Position numbers and translations under genes: made by a program. From Carposina sasakii (lineage: Eukaryota; Arthropoda; Insecta; Lepidoptera; Carposinidae), in assembly GCA_014607495.2 (NCBI GenBank), contig CP053155.1:12214001-12278000 (forward strand): 64,000 nucleotides of DNA, read 5' to 3'. Under the pieces are notes generated by a model, which saw only the letters and a list, made by a program, of their open reading frames with translations, searched no databases and was not told the origin of the DNA. Position 1 is the stretch's first letter, and each line of letters begins with the position of its first letter. Positions 1-10,354 of this stretch are shown here, piece by piece.

Positions 1-67
1 AGTTACAATGAGAACAACTGAATGAAAACTCAGCATAACTCACTTTAAACTTTACCCATTCACTTAC

Positions 68-342
68 CTATAGACACCAACACAACCAAGCCAGGGGCGC
101 CAAACGCTAACGAATAACAGTCCTTATCCCCAAAGCAGTGAATCTCAGATCTTAATACCGGAGACATGGTCTTTGCGATCAGACTCCCTAAACATGTGAG
201 GAAATATAGGATGCTGAAATAGAGGACCAAGTAGTTCTCTTGGGCAGGGAGCTTGAACTGGTCCCCCCCGAAGGATACGACGCAAGGCTTGATTCCACCA
301 GTTCCGAGGGTTATCATGAACAAGCCCAGTAGGGTGCACAGT
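68..342 (-). CDS. SLC15/POT oligopeptide transporter, exon 4 of the visible part
   Basis: Proton-coupled di/tripeptide transporter of the POT (PTR2/SLC15) family, a plasma-membrane symporter with 12 membrane helices. The exon reads from LCTLLGLFMITLGTGG through GIKPCVVSFGGDQF to FGAPGLVVLVSI. The GGIKPCV...FGGDQF block and the following FSILYFLTCLGSLIAK segment match the second PTR2 signature, and the stretch from RSEIHCFGDKDCYSLAFGAPG onward matches the family loop leading into the next helix. A strong acceptor (TTTGTTTCAG) lies at the right edge and a donor (GTAAGTG) at 67-61. The first base completes an AGA codon with the previous exon, and the exon ends in phase 1. The remaining exons lie left of the window. 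Family assignment is sure; the exact paralogue is not. Confidence 0.93.
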
Positions 343-411
343 CTGAAACAAACGGATTTTTTTTTACACACTTCACAATACATTGACCTAGTTCCACACT
401 AAGATCCCTAA

Positions 412-548
412 GGTCTTGTGTCGTGGATACTGGTATATAAATACATAGATAAGTACATAAACATCCATGACTCGGAAACAAACATCGATATTCATCACAT
501 CAATGTTTGCACCTACCGGGATTGGAACCCAGGACCTATGGCGTCACA
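412..548 (-). repeat. tRNA-headed SINE fragment (family S1)
   Basis: On the minus strand this reads GGTCCTGGGTTCCAATCCCG, a tRNA-like T-arm/B-box, followed by AACATTGATGTGATGAATATC and a body containing CGATGTTTGTTTCCGAGTCA. The same body occurs at 55935-56060 (plus) and partly at 31228-31300. The 5' part of the tRNA head is missing. Confidence 0.6.
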
Positions 549-784
549 AGAATGTTTAGGTTCGTAACCATACTAGGTATTACAATGCGTTTTTGTTGTT
601 ATTGAGGAGACTGGCGTAGTTGTTAGTGATGCTGCCTGCCGCGCAATGGATTTTGAATTCGAATTACCAGTAAGTACAACATTGATACCTATTACCTAAT
701 GATGAATGTCGATATTTGGTAATTGACGGATGTTTCTTTATTTATCAATGTGTTTATCAATATTACCGTTAAATTAGAATTCTG

Positions 785-890
785 AGGCAATAAGCTAGCA
801 ACTTGTTACTGATCTAATTGTGGCCGTCTATCTCTTTTATGAGGCTGCAGGTCTGGTTACTCCAGTTCAGGAATACAGATGAATGTCTAT
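785..890 (-). repeat. Fragment of interspersed repeat H
   Basis: Shares AAGCTAGCAACTTGTTACTG and the CTCCAGTTCAGGAATACAG-type end with the copies at 10518-10700 and 52975-53120. The other copies of this family are in the opposite orientation. Class of element unknown; non-coding. Confidence 0.5.
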
Positions 891-1185
891 TGAAATTAAC
901 AGGAACCACACTTATTACTACATTTTTTAAAATTTATTTAACATTAATACATATTTTACAAAGAATAAAGTACAGTGCCTCATAAACTTTATGCAAGTTT
1001 TTCCATCCACCGTTATCGTCATCTACTGTGCTAATGCTACCACTAACATTGACCATTGAACTATATAGACTAAGAAACCACTATCCATATATGTTTTGAA
1101 CAATTACATTGAATAAATGACTAAATAAAAACAAATAAATTGTAAAATTATGAAATTATTAATAAAGAAAATGGAAAAAATTCTT

Positions 1186-1257
1186 CACCCGAGTGGGAAT
1201 CGAACCCACGACCGCTGCAAACCGTGCCAGCCGCTATAACCACTAAGCCACCGGGTC
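1186..1257 (-). repeat. tRNA-like module, first of a tandem pair
   Basis: Read on the minus strand: acceptor-like GACCCGG, D-arm GGCTTAGTGGTTATAGC, then a perfect T-arm (GTGGG-TTCGATT-CCCAC) and a CGGGTG end. The anticodon stem is poor (about 4 bp with a 10-nt loop), so I call it a tRNA-derived repeat and not a working tRNA gene. A nearly identical module follows at 1511-1578. Confidence 0.65.
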
Positions 1258-1510
1258 AATTACTCGGATGACGAATTTTACCATCTCTTATCTAAATTAC
1301 ATATTGGCAACGTTATTCTTCATCCCGATAGCTATACACTAGCCAAATCTCGGCAAACAAAGCTGGATCCCTCAGCACAATGTTTAAAGATGAAACGATC
1401 AACCATATCCTAACGGATGATATTAACGGAGAAGTGTTTTTATAAATTTATGTTAGTCAAGATATGATATATTATAAAATTATTAATAAAGAAAATGGAA
1501 AAAATTCTTT

Positions 1511-1578
1511 ACCCGAGTGGGAATCGAACCCACGACCGCTGCAAACCGTGCCAGCCGCTATAACCACTAGGCCACCGG
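1511..1578 (-). repeat. tRNA-like module, second of the tandem pair
   Basis: Same tRNA-like sequence as 1186-1257, 325 bp away, with matching flanks (…AATAAAGAAAATGGAAAAAATTCTT on the plus strand beside both). The 250-bp spacer between them, containing CTTCATCCCGATAGCTATAC, recurs with the same tRNA module at 48434-48835 and 53530-53830. Confidence 0.65.
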
Positions 1579-1599
1579 AATTTTACCATCTCTTTTAAC

Positions 1600-2283
1600 G
1601 TTGTTAATTATATAAAATTATATATTGTATACAGAAGTTAGTTGATTTAAAAAGTGTGTTTTTAGTTTCGATTTGATATTAGTTGGATTAATTTTGTATT
1701 TTATAGATTTGGGAAGTTCGTTTATGATATTGGGTATTTTCCATACATGTTTTCTATTTTCGGCACAATTAACTTATAATCCCAGGAGGTCTACTCTGAA
1801 GTGACGATAAACGAAGTATCGGCCGAATATCGAGGTGTTTCCTACTACGAACTTACTTCGATCGAATCAGTCGCGCCGTTTTTTCATTCGGTCCGATCGA
1901 ACTCCATTTGACAGATAATAGAAAGCTTATAATATTAGTCAATGTGAATTATTCTCTATGGTTCCGAATGAGTTGTGAACTCAGATGAATGAATCCGAAG
2001 CAATTTCGTAGTAGGGTCAAAGGCTTCGATTAGGTCGGGCTTCGGTCGGACCAAAATATTCAAAAGCGGTATTTCAGAGTAGACCCCCTGGTGTTTGTGA
2101 GTTGTCTTTTATTTTCGGTGATAACATGTACGAGTAAATCGAAATTTAGAAATTGTTCAACTAGCAGGGTATATTTAACTTTTTCTTGTATCGGCAATAT
2201 GCCGCATAACTTGAAACGTTGGTTGTAATTATTTTTATATTGAGTTTCGATCTTCTGGGGTACAATAGTTTTGAGGATAAAAA
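1600..2283 (-). pseudogene. LINE (jockey/CR1-like) 3' tail, split by a foldback element
   Basis: On the minus strand 2278-2087 encodes FKLCGILPIQEKVKYTLLVE and HVITENKRQLTNTR, and after removal of the 1787-2087 insertion the frame continues as DYKLIVPKIENMYGKYPI and INELPKSIKYKINP to a stop near 1620. This pattern (LGxLPxxxRRxYxxL … R … P … YGK … LP) is the C-terminal tail of non-LTR reverse transcriptases. The 5' part is replaced by a U6 snRNA copy. Dead retrocopy. Confidence 0.7.
1787..2087. mobile_element. Foldback/MITE with GGTCTACTCTGAA termini
   Basis: Terminal inverted repeats AGGTCTACTCTGAA (1787-1800) and TTCAGAGTAGACC (2073-2085). Further inside, both arms contain related CCTACTACGAA-like blocks. 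It interrupts a LINE reading frame, which rejoins when it is removed. The flanks CCAGG/CCTGG may be a 5-bp target duplication with one change. Confidence 0.65.
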
Positions 2284-2337
2284 TGTGGAACGCTTTACGA
2301 TTTTGTGTGTCATCCTTGCGCAGGGGCCATGCTAATA

Positions 2338-2368
<31 letters not shown>

Positions 2369-2385
2369 ACTGCCGAAGCAAGTAC
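2279..2385 (-). pseudogene. U6 snRNA retropseudogene fused to a LINE tail
   Basis: The minus strand is a full-length 107-nt U6: CTTGCTTCGGCAGTACATAT at the 5' end, the ACAGAGA box, TTAGCATGGCCCCTGCGCAA, and a final CGTTCCACATTTTT. About four bases differ from the insect U6 I remember, one directly after ACAGAGA. There is no evident PSE or TATA box upstream, and the T-run passes straight into LINE sequence. It is therefore a retrotransposed U6-LINE chimera and not a working gene. Confidence 0.85.
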
Positions 2386-2404
2386 ATATAACATACAACT
2401 TATA

Positions 2405-2470
2405 CTAAACGCCCCGCCCCTTGATTACGTAAAAGCAATAGCAAAGCAATAGCAATAGCGCGATCCGTAT
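2405..2470 (+). mobile_element. Half copy of the GATTACGTAAAAG foldback element
   Basis: CCTTGATTACGTAAAAGCAA followed by TAGCAAAGC repeats matches one arm of the complete element at 4119-4267. Confidence 0.5.
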
Positions 2471-2997
2471 AGTAGTAAAATGTAGAATCTAATGATTTCA
2501 GATGTTTTCAACATTGAAGGTAAATAAGGTAGTGCACATCGAAGTTTTCCTGTTACTAGTAAATAGTGGGACGTATACGAACGAGCTGTCGTCTTTAACG
2601 ACTTTAGAGCAGTTTACATCGGAGCGAAGACATTTTCTGAGATATAAAACGGCTATAAGACGGTTCGTGGTGTATAACTACTGCATTATTTGAAAAGGTG
2701 GGTTACGACTGCAAACTTACGTTGGAGATATTAACGATGCCTCTTTTCGTTGAGATGCAGTGTTATGTAGGTGTAAATAGGGGTGGAGAGTATTGCAAAT
2801 AGCATATTTTATCTCTAAGGAGCTATTTATAGGCAAGGATTAAAAAGGATGTGATGTTCCCTACATTTACTTATAGCTCATGATGACTTTACGGTATCGT
2901 AAGCAAAGGTATTTTTAAGCTTAATTAATTTGTCAGTTTGTTGTTAAAGGTTAAGAAATGGAATTATTTTTATGGTAGCTCTGGGAGTGAAAAAAAG

Positions 2998-3231
2998 TAT
3001 AATACTACAGCTGCTTCTCTTCCCGGGCATACTGTACAAGTCAGCAGAGGTACAAGAGGGTCTTGGTGTTTTGTAGGCGATGGGCTGACCGCCTGTCACT
3101 ACTAACTGAACTTGTACATCTCAACTATACCATCAAAATTGGTCTAAAGTGGCACCATGTGGTTCTATCGGCCCTTGGTGCTCTGCCTACCCCACCCCGT
3201 TAGAGATAAAGGCGTGATTATATGTATGTAT
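2998..3231 (-). repeat. SINE-like repeat F with ATGTATGTATG tail
   Basis: About 220 bp, running on the minus strand from the ACATACATATAATCACGCC end to GCCCGGGAAGAGAAGCAGCT. Full-length inverted counterpart at 55549-55772, partial copy at 7735-7850. Non-coding. Confidence 0.65.
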
Positions 3232-3612
3232 GAGACAGCTTCAACCTTTCTGAAGGATGATAGGCTATCTGACCATTGACAAAAGTGACCCTTACATAAA
3301 TACAATTATTATAGCAAACCTTTTGAAAAGCCTACAGTTTCGCCACAGCTCTAGTTTTTTAGTATCCACGGATCGATCTAATTGCCATCTGTCACCCGAC
3401 AAAGCCGTATCCGACCCAGAATCGAAAACAATGACGAATGAAGGGAGGATTACACTAACGGTCAATAACCCAGATAGTTCGTTAACGTGGAGCTAGATCT
3501 ACCGGATGGAGCTATTCATGCTTTCTAATAAGGGGCAAATATAGGGCCTGCTGCGAATAAGGGGGCTGCTACAAATCAGGGGAGTTATAGTTTCCATTGT
3601 GTAAGTGAGTTG

Positions 3613-3848
3613 GCCGCGTGGTGCCGGCAGAGTAGAGTTTGTACCACTCCTGCCTGCCAGTGGGTATCGTACGAGGCGATTAAGGGTTTCCGGGAGGTGG
3701 GCAGCAGCGCCTCCTATACTGACAACTTAGTCTGAAAAATAACACTGCGGTCACCAACCCGCCTACCCAGCGTGGTGACTATGGGCAAAACCCCCCCTGT
3801 AGCAGTAGCTTTGTGGCGTGCCCTGGGGGACTGCAATAGGCTGAAGAA
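3613..3848 (+). repeat. SINE with RTE-type LINE tail (family E)
   Basis: Begins GCCGCGTGGTGCCGGCAGAG and ends GACTGCAATAGGCTGAAGAA. Similar to 24702-24973. The last 60 bp resemble the end of an RTE-like LINE ORF (EEAYVQQWTAIG) followed by a GAT/GAA-rich tail, which suggests LINE-driven retrotransposition. Confidence 0.65.
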
Positions 3849-3865
3849 GAAGCAGGTTTGACTAA

Positions 3866-4107
3866 TACTTTAGGACCCAAAGTCAAACCCACCTGCCCGT
3901 GGTGCATCCTGCTGTTTGACGAGGCTCAGACACTGATAGCTATAACTATTTAGAATGACTCGGTGACATTTCCCATGGGATTCGTTACCAGTAGCTAGGT
4001 TGTTGTATTTGTGACAGAAAAGCGGCGGTAGGCTCACCCTTTACCACGTGCGACTTATCGGCTAACTGGTAAATAGTGGGTGTGTAATTTGCACAATCAT
4101 GCTTCAA
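3866..4107 (-). repeat. Interspersed repeat F2
   Basis: Reverse-oriented copy of the sequence at 58028-58262 (shared GGATGCACCACG, GTTTGACGAGGCTC/GAGCCTCGTCC and GTGTGTAATTTGCAC blocks). Non-coding. Confidence 0.55.
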
Positions 4108-4118
4108 TGATAGCCCGA

Positions 4119-4267
4119 CCCCCTGATTACGTAAAAGAGCCGAAGCCGCGCGTTCGCGATAGTTTCAGAGTGTGTGATGCCGAGCGATCGTTGCGCGCAC
4201 GCACACACTCTCAATTATCGCGATCGCGCGGCTTCAGCTTTGCTATTGCTTTTACGTAATTAGGGGG
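4119..4267. mobile_element. Foldback MITE, GATTACGTAAAAG termini
   Basis: Terminal repeats CCCCCTGATTACGTAAAAG and TTTTACGTAATTAGGGGG. The arms pair almost completely over about 60 bp (AAGCCGCGCG…CGCGATA against TATCGCGATCGCGCGGCTT), leaving a loop of about 20 nt rich in GCGC. Related sequence at 2405-2470 and a mini version at 44073-44115. Confidence 0.75.
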
Positions 4268-4659
4268 CCAAAGGTAATGCAAATGTATTGTGGTCTTGTA
4301 GTTTAGTACCAATTATTTTTTTATGACCTCTCTATTGTGTTGAGTATAAATTTTTTAGCCGATATCACGCATTTTAGTTGACTCAAGTCTTTGTGATATA
4401 CCAGCTGTTTCTTTGTACCGAAAAAGGTAATTACAATGATAGAGCGATACCTATAGTGAGATAATTTGGCCAATACATACAAAACTTCTATTTTCCCTAA
4501 CTTTCAACATCACTCGCAATGTCCAGAATATCAATAAATTTAATCTATCTGTGACGGACATTATGGGGCAGCGCAAGTGATATCTTTAGATGTAGTAAAC
4601 GAAAACTTTTATGTGAATGGTTATCTAAAAGTTCTGGTGGTTAAAATAAATCCCGGGAA

Positions 4660-4803
4660 TCCAGGTTATACTCCAGCTAATCTAGAATCAAATGCGACAC
4701 AAAGTTTAACAAAAAGGGTATGTCGAAAAGCTATAAATTAGATAGCCCAGTATAGAGAAGAAATCTTGATAATGTTTCGCTTAGCATGTACCCCTTTTGT
4801 TAC
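4660..4803. mobile_element. Foldback element I, degenerate copy
   Basis: AAAAAGGGTATGTCGAAAAGCTATAAAT on the left and CGCTTAGCATGTACCCCTTTTGTTACA on the right are inverted counterparts. Same family as 62477-62597. Confidence 0.55.
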
Positions 4804-5680
4804 ATGCTGTATGCTAGAATAGAGGATTATGGTAGAAATAGTAGATACATTTACATGCACGCAAAATATATTACAAATCTTACAATGCTTGTCCATGTTT
4901 TTATATCTAGGGTTGTTTTAACATTAATCAAAAACGAATTGTTAGCAACTTCCTGTATTATACGGAACTTATTTATCTTCTCGGATAATGCGCGGTATAT
5001 TTATTCAATGGAATTTTATATGGGAAGCAATATATCTTTTACTGTGGAAAACGGTTCACGTTTATGTGTGTTAATATTTTATACTAAAGTTCGGTTCTGT
5101 ACTTAATGATAACGTATTTTTATACGAAATGCAAATTACAACCCTGTATATTTCCATGATATTTCATGAGTTTAAGAATTAGGGGGAGAGGGGTTTTCTA
5201 AAAATTTAAGGAGGTAAATAGGGGGGTAATTATATGATAAACGAGGCTGAGTCTCTTTATAATCTGCTAGCTGCCAATTTTGGGAACGCAGTCGAGCGTT
5301 CGTAGGCATGTATACCACGGGAAAGTGACATACTTACAAGTTTACGCTCAAGCAATCATGGGTGAGGCTACATATAACGCGTATATTTATTTGTTTGTCC
5401 ACGTATAGGTAATCGATGGTGTACAATACGTCCATTTACAGACGAGTCAGTAGGCATATGGCACGTGAGCGACACAAAGCGCCTGTCATCGGGGACAGTC
5501 GTTGACGTACTCTATTGTCATAAGAGCCTCGGCATAACCCGTGTTTTAATAATAAATCCCGTATTTGTATGTTTAGCTGACAACGATCTAATTGGAGATG
5601 TGTTTGTAGATTAAGGTGCCCACAACGATAAAGTAGGTAAGGTAAAGTAAAAAAGCGTTTAGGAATGATTCTCATTAGAG

Positions 5681-5892
5681 CGGGCCGCGCCCCGGGGCGG
5701 GTCGTGTACGTGGCCCGGACGGGGCACGGATTAAAAACGTTTCATACATTTTGGACCCCCGTGCAAAAAACGTGGTGTAGACGAGCGTCGAGCGGGCCCG
5801 GACGGGACACGGATCATGCACGGTGTAAATATAGGTAATGCTTCATACAAAATGTACTTATTTAACGGCACGTACACGGCCCGCCCCGGGCC
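5681..5892. mobile_element. GC-rich terminal-inverted-repeat element
   Basis: Left end CCCCGGGGCGGGTCGTGTAC is inverted at the right as GTACACGGCCCGCCCCGGG. A second pair, GTTTCATACATTTTGGA and TTCATACAAAATGTA, lies inside. The very high GC content of the ends contrasts with the AT-rich surroundings. No transposase coding is present. Confidence 0.65.
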
Positions 5893-6603
5893 TTATTTCC
5901 AAAAATATATTGAACTAAGTATATTTTACTGCGAATCCTACGAAAGTTGAGTTGTTTAGCTTTGTATTGTTACAATATATGATGACGTGTGCTGTTTTGT
6001 AACTAGTGTATTTGGTGACATGACATTATTACATACTCATTTCAGGTTTAACTAAATTTACAAATTTGGATTGCGAGTTTTGCGTTGACCAATCAGAGCA
6101 AGGCAAATTAAAAAATGGTTTTCTAGGTTCCAAGAGATAGTCCATATCTGTTAATAATATGTGTCATTGACTTTACTATGTACCTAATGGTTATCTGACA
6201 AAAATTGTCCACACTCCTCCCAATTCACCTCTTGTGACTACGTGCTCGGTGTATAAACAAATAACGTTACAAGTTGACACTAAAAGAATTTACTACGCAA
6301 CCGAAGTCAGCAAAAATGTGGTTTATTACATTTATAGTGCTAAGGCATGTAACTAACATTTACATAAAACCCTTTTCCCTTTCAAAACCTACCCCAAAGG
6401 GTACGTGGCTAAATGAGGAAAATGTTTCACTTGATGGATCGCCCCGAATTCCCGAAACTGAAATATGTACATTATTCATATTATATTTGTCAGTTAGTTA
6501 TGGTTTTGTGGTACCTAGCTAATAAGCATAACATAATAATACCAAATAACATCCGTCTAAACCTCTAAGTACCCATAAGCAAAGTTATGGACATATAGGT
6601 ACA

Positions 6604-7424
6604 TACAGGCTGTTTTTTCGTTGCCACCCTTAACGAAGTACTCGTATACATCAAATAAAGTAAGTTTATGCAAAAAAGCCGACAAGTGCGAGTTGAACTC
6701 GCGTGAAGAGGGTTCCGTACGATGTTACCTATCATGTTTTTTTAAATCTGACAAAAAGTTGGTACGCACAATATTGAGTGATTTACCATGTTATTTTAAT
6801 ATCATGGACTTCTTATAGGTTTTCCTATAATCTATAAGGAGAAAACTAATTTCTGTATTTTTTTCAAAATTTTAGGTTCAGTAGTTTCGGAGATAAGGGG
6901 GGTAAATGGTCAATTTTCGTCTATTTTCTTGAATAACTTGGAAACTATTTATTTTAAAATTACAAAAAAATACATTTAAGATCTTCTCAACAAGACCTTT
7001 CATTTGATATGCCACACGATGCAGTTTTCAGATTTTTTTATTTTATTTTCCCCTTCCCCCCCAAAAATGACCCCTCATATACAGATTTCATCTGCTCACG
7101 TCATACCTCTGTGTTTGGGTCACAGGAATTGATATGTGTACCAAATTTCAACTTAATCGGTCTAATAGATTCGGAGATAATTGACTGTAAGCGACGGACG
7201 GACAGACACACGAGTGATCCTATAAGGGTTCCGTTTTTGTATTCAGACGTACGGAACCCTAAAAAATGCTGGGAAACGATTTAATTTTTTTTAATTACTT
7301 GATCGGGCGAATTTTATAGTGTCCAGTGTTTATGCTAGTTTTTTCATAGACATATATTAATTATTTCTCGTGAAAAAATCTTGCTACGAGTACACGCGTC
7401 AATGTGTATTTATGCAGAAAATGG
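6604..7424 (+). mobile_element. 383-bp TIR element (family C), split by a nested element
   Basis: 6604-6675 (TACAGGCTGTTTTTTCGTTG to AAGTAAGTTTATGC) and 7265-7424 (ATGCTGGGAAACGAT to TATGCAGAAAATGGA) are contiguous in the copy at 8520-8902. The 6676-7264 element therefore inserted into an existing copy. The right end is missing. Confidence 0.7.
6676..7264 (+). mobile_element. GGGTTCCGTAC repeat (family D), nested copy
   Basis: Starts GCCGACAAGTGCGAGTTGAA, continues AGGGTTCCGTACGATG, and ends with the inverted GACGTACGGAACCCT. About 450 bp are nearly identical to 50063-50744 in the same orientation. No ORF of substance. Confidence 0.75.
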
Positions 7425-7734
7425 AAATTCCAGAAGACATTTCCCAGGTTCCATGGACTGACGTATTCTAGTTAAACCCCGCATCAGCAAAGGATACTAG
7501 ACTTGTATCTGTTCAATTCTAGCTAACTAGACAAACTTTAAACCAGCCTTTATACCTAAACTAAGGCCGCCTTTTCACTGTGCTACATTGCTAGGGCTGA
7601 GTTTAATATCCATCAATCAAGTCATTGACATCAAGGACCAATGATTATGATGGTTGATATCATACGCATCCGTAGCAAGGTAATATCTCTGGTGAAAAGG
7701 CAGCCTGAGTTTTTTTATACATACGAGTACATAC

Positions 7735-7855
7735 TTATAATCACGCCTTTATCCCTTGCGGGGAAGGCAGAGCACCAAGGGCTGATAGAACCACATGGTG
7801 CCACCTCTGACCAACTATACCCAGTTGAGATGTACAAGAACGGTTTTTTTTAATG
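7735..7855 (+). repeat. Truncated copy of repeat F
   Basis: ATCACGCCTTTATCCCTTGC, ACCACATGGTGCCACCTCTG and CAGTTGAGATGTACAAG match the full copies at 2998-3231 and 55549-55772. Confidence 0.6.
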
Positions 7856-8519
7856 CACCATATAAAGTCAAAGTAGGAGCACAGATATTTAAGTAATACT
7901 AAACAATATATACATTATAAATAGAAAGTAGGTAATACTGTAAAACATTTACATTCAGCGGCTCAAGCCGTAAATAAGAATAAATTTCTAGGAGTGTGAC
8001 ATAATATGTAACGTTTAAATCTTGCAGGTAAATGCACAGGAACGGTACGAAATGCTCTTATATTGCAGTGAAGCATATATCATTGCACGCTAAATAAGTA
8101 TAATCCAAGGATCTATTAATATTTTAGAAGACGTGGCTAAAGTTCTGTCTTCATGCTATTCGAGAAACATACTTGAACGGCTCGCTTCATAGTTTTTTGC
8201 AAAGACCGGGTGATATTCTATCAGAACTTGATTTTTGAACCCTATTAAAAGGAGCTTAGTAGTTATATTCGAAGCATCGTAATTTTTGCCTGCACATTCT
8301 AGTTTTCAAATCTTTTATAAGTTTCTTGGAATGTGCACTTTTAAAGCTTAGAACTTGAAATAAGTACGTCATATATTCTGAACGTATACCATTTCTGTTA
8401 TGAAGTGTGCTTTGAATTTCAGTAGTAGGTAAAATAGGTTGTCTGCAAACTACATCATGTGTATTATTAAAATGTATTGCCACCATTTATTTGGTCGTAG
8501 TAAATATTACATGCCTACA

Positions 8520-8902
8520 TACAGCATGTTTTTTCGTTGCCACCCGCTACGAAGGGTACGTACTCTATACATCAAATAAAGTAAGTTTATGTAAAAAAAT
8601 TGCTGAAAAACGATGTTAATTTTTTTGAAAAAAAAAATTTCATTACTTGATCGGGCGGAATTTATAGTGTCCAGTGTTTGTGTTAGTTTTCTAATAGCAA
8701 GATTTTAATATTTTTTCTTTAAAAAATCTTTTTACACGCGTCTATGTGCATTCATGCAGAAAAACGCAGTCTATTTACTCAACATTGGACCCTAATATCT
8801 TGGGAACTAGACACTTCCCAGTATGCTTTTATGAAGAAAAATGATCATGATGATGAGGAGATTCCGTAGTATTCGGGAACGTTGACCAAAAAACATCCTG
8901 TA
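8520..8902 (+). mobile_element. Complete 383-bp TIR element (family C)
   Basis: Inverted ends TACAGCATGTTTTTT (8520-8534) and AAAAAACATCCTGTA (8888-8902), probably flanked by TA. No coding capacity, so non-autonomous. Other copies: 6604-7424, 45478-45990 and 49230-49610. It is the best preserved copy in the window. Confidence 0.7.
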
Positions 8903-8904
8903 TA

Positions 8905-9220
8905 CACACGGCTGTGTTCTCAATTATTCCCGATGTTTACCCAGAATTGCTGGATCGCGAATGAGATCTTACTGCCATGTTTAGCATGGCGGGTCAGCAG
9001 CACCGGCCTGCAGTAAATTTTAGAATGGAGCGAGTACCAATTATGGCGCCTCTCCTGTTTGCTCCTAATAATATATAGGTACCTATATTTTTACCATTTA
9101 GGCGCCCTCTAGGATTTAGCACCTGGAGCGACTGCTCCGTTCGCCGTATGGGCGGGCCGGCCCTGCGGGTCAGATGTAAAAGATCGGTGACAAGTTGTTA
9201 GCTCATCGCTTGAGAGAAAA
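8905..9220 (+). repeat. Interspersed repeat H
   Basis: ACACGGCTGTGTTCTCAATT, TTTAGCATGGCGGGTCAGCA and GGTGACAAGTTGTTAGCTCA match copies at 60901-61110 and 15028-15210. An unrelated 100-bp stretch with GGCGCCTCTCC interrupts it. Confidence 0.5.
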
Positions 9221-9963
9221 CCCTTATATTATTTAGTTGAATAGTGGAGTAAAAACAAAGACTTACATCCTTAAAATACTAATTATACAAAAATATTCAT
9301 ATACTTTTACTCTTCACATTAAGAGAGGTAAATATTTTTTCGGTAAACATGCCATCAATCGTCTGCCCAAGGCAAAGAAAAAAAATCCAGAACAGAGTTT
9401 AAGTAAAATTAAATAACGTAGAAAATTCGTTTTTTTGGACACGTTTGGACCTTAAATTATTATATTTAACTTTCAATTAAATGAAAGTTTGAACAATGGC
9501 TGCCAAATCAAGATATTTTTTAAAGATGGACGTGGAATTAAAACTTCTAACCCGTTTGCGGCGTATTATTTTGTGTCATTAGCAAATATTTTCGGGCTTT
9601 CTTTAACCTACGGTGACCGTTATCATCGCAGGTTATCATAATTATTTCTTCATAGACTATCCAAATATTTGCAAAAAGATAGGGGAATAATGTTACACAC
9701 GTAACATTGACACATGATTCAAATCACAAAACATTGTGACTTGATTGTAATGTATGACGTGAAAAGACTACTAGAGGATATTTTGAACAATGTATCTATA
9801 ATTACAATCCAAGCATTAAAGAAGAAAGTTACGTATAATAACGAGCTTATAATAGTTATTTTTGAGAAGAATATAAAGCTAGTTGCTATACAATGTTGGA
9901 AGGGGAAGACCTCGCCGGACTTTCACCGATCAAATTGGTAAAATTCTAAAGAAAGGTCAGGTC

Positions 9964-10122
9964 AAGAGTAGGTACCCTAAACCGATGAGCGTGCATGAAG
10001 AATATCGTGAAAGTAGATGAAGTGAAAGAGGTGTGTCGGGATCGTAGCAAATGGAAATCCGTGATCTCTGCCTACCCCTCCGGGAAAGAGGTATGATTAT
10101 TATGTATGTATGTATGCTATAC
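9964..10122 (+). repeat. SINE-like repeat G with ATGTATGTATG tail
   Basis: GAGCGTGCATGAAGAATATC, TGAAAGAGGTGTGTCGGGAT and ATCTCTGCCTACCCCTCCGG precede a tail of ATGTATGTATG. Copies at 31303-31460 and 43345-43492 in the same orientation. Confidence 0.65.
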
Positions 10123-10139
10123 AATGAAGAAGAGTAATA

Positions 10140-10258
10140 AGAAAGATGCTAGATCATTGCACGAGGAAACGCTCCTGAATTTCTTAGCAATTTCTTAAGA
10201 CATGCACGAAAGGAAATGCAGCTGATGTAATCTAGTGAAGCCTCGCATCAGCAGGGGT
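10140..10258 (+). repeat. Fragment of repeat H
   Basis: AAGACATGCACGAAAGGAAA, GCAGCTGATGTAATCTAGTG and CCTCGCATCAGCA match the right end of the family copy at 60901-61110. Confidence 0.5.
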
Positions 10259-10354
10259 TTATAAGATAATGAAGAAAAGTCAACCAACGACGACGTAGAG
10301 AAACTGTTTCGAAGATATTCATTCTACCCAGGTGTCTTGATTAGTCTGACTTAC

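Larger units (their letters stand above)
343..10354 (-). other. 10-kb transposon-filled intron of the SLC15/POT gene
   Basis: Lies between a GTAAGT donor and a TTTCAG acceptor of the transporter. It holds the repeats listed separately. In the stretches 560-780, 890-1185, 2476-2998, 3232-3612, 4271-4659, 4801-5680, 5893-6603, 7425-7734, 7863-8519 and 9221-9960 I see only AT-rich sequence without a supportable gene. The short ORFs there look random. Confidence 0.8.

Noticed and set aside
1186..1257. Functional tRNA gene
   Set aside because: The T- and D-arms are good but the anticodon stem does not pair properly, and the same module with the same flanks is repeated at several loci, so it is a tRNA-derived repeat.
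2279..2385. Functional U6 snRNA gene
   Set aside because: Changed bases next to the ACAGAGA box, no visible upstream promoter elements, and direct fusion to a LINE tail.
2060..2398. Protein-coding gene on the minus strand (112 codons)
   Set aside because: The open frame is U6 sequence plus LINE tail plus the start of a foldback element; it starts at a TTG.
7009..7284. ORF shared by two loci (also 50487-50816)
   Set aside because: Lies inside the non-coding family D element; indels break the frame between copies.
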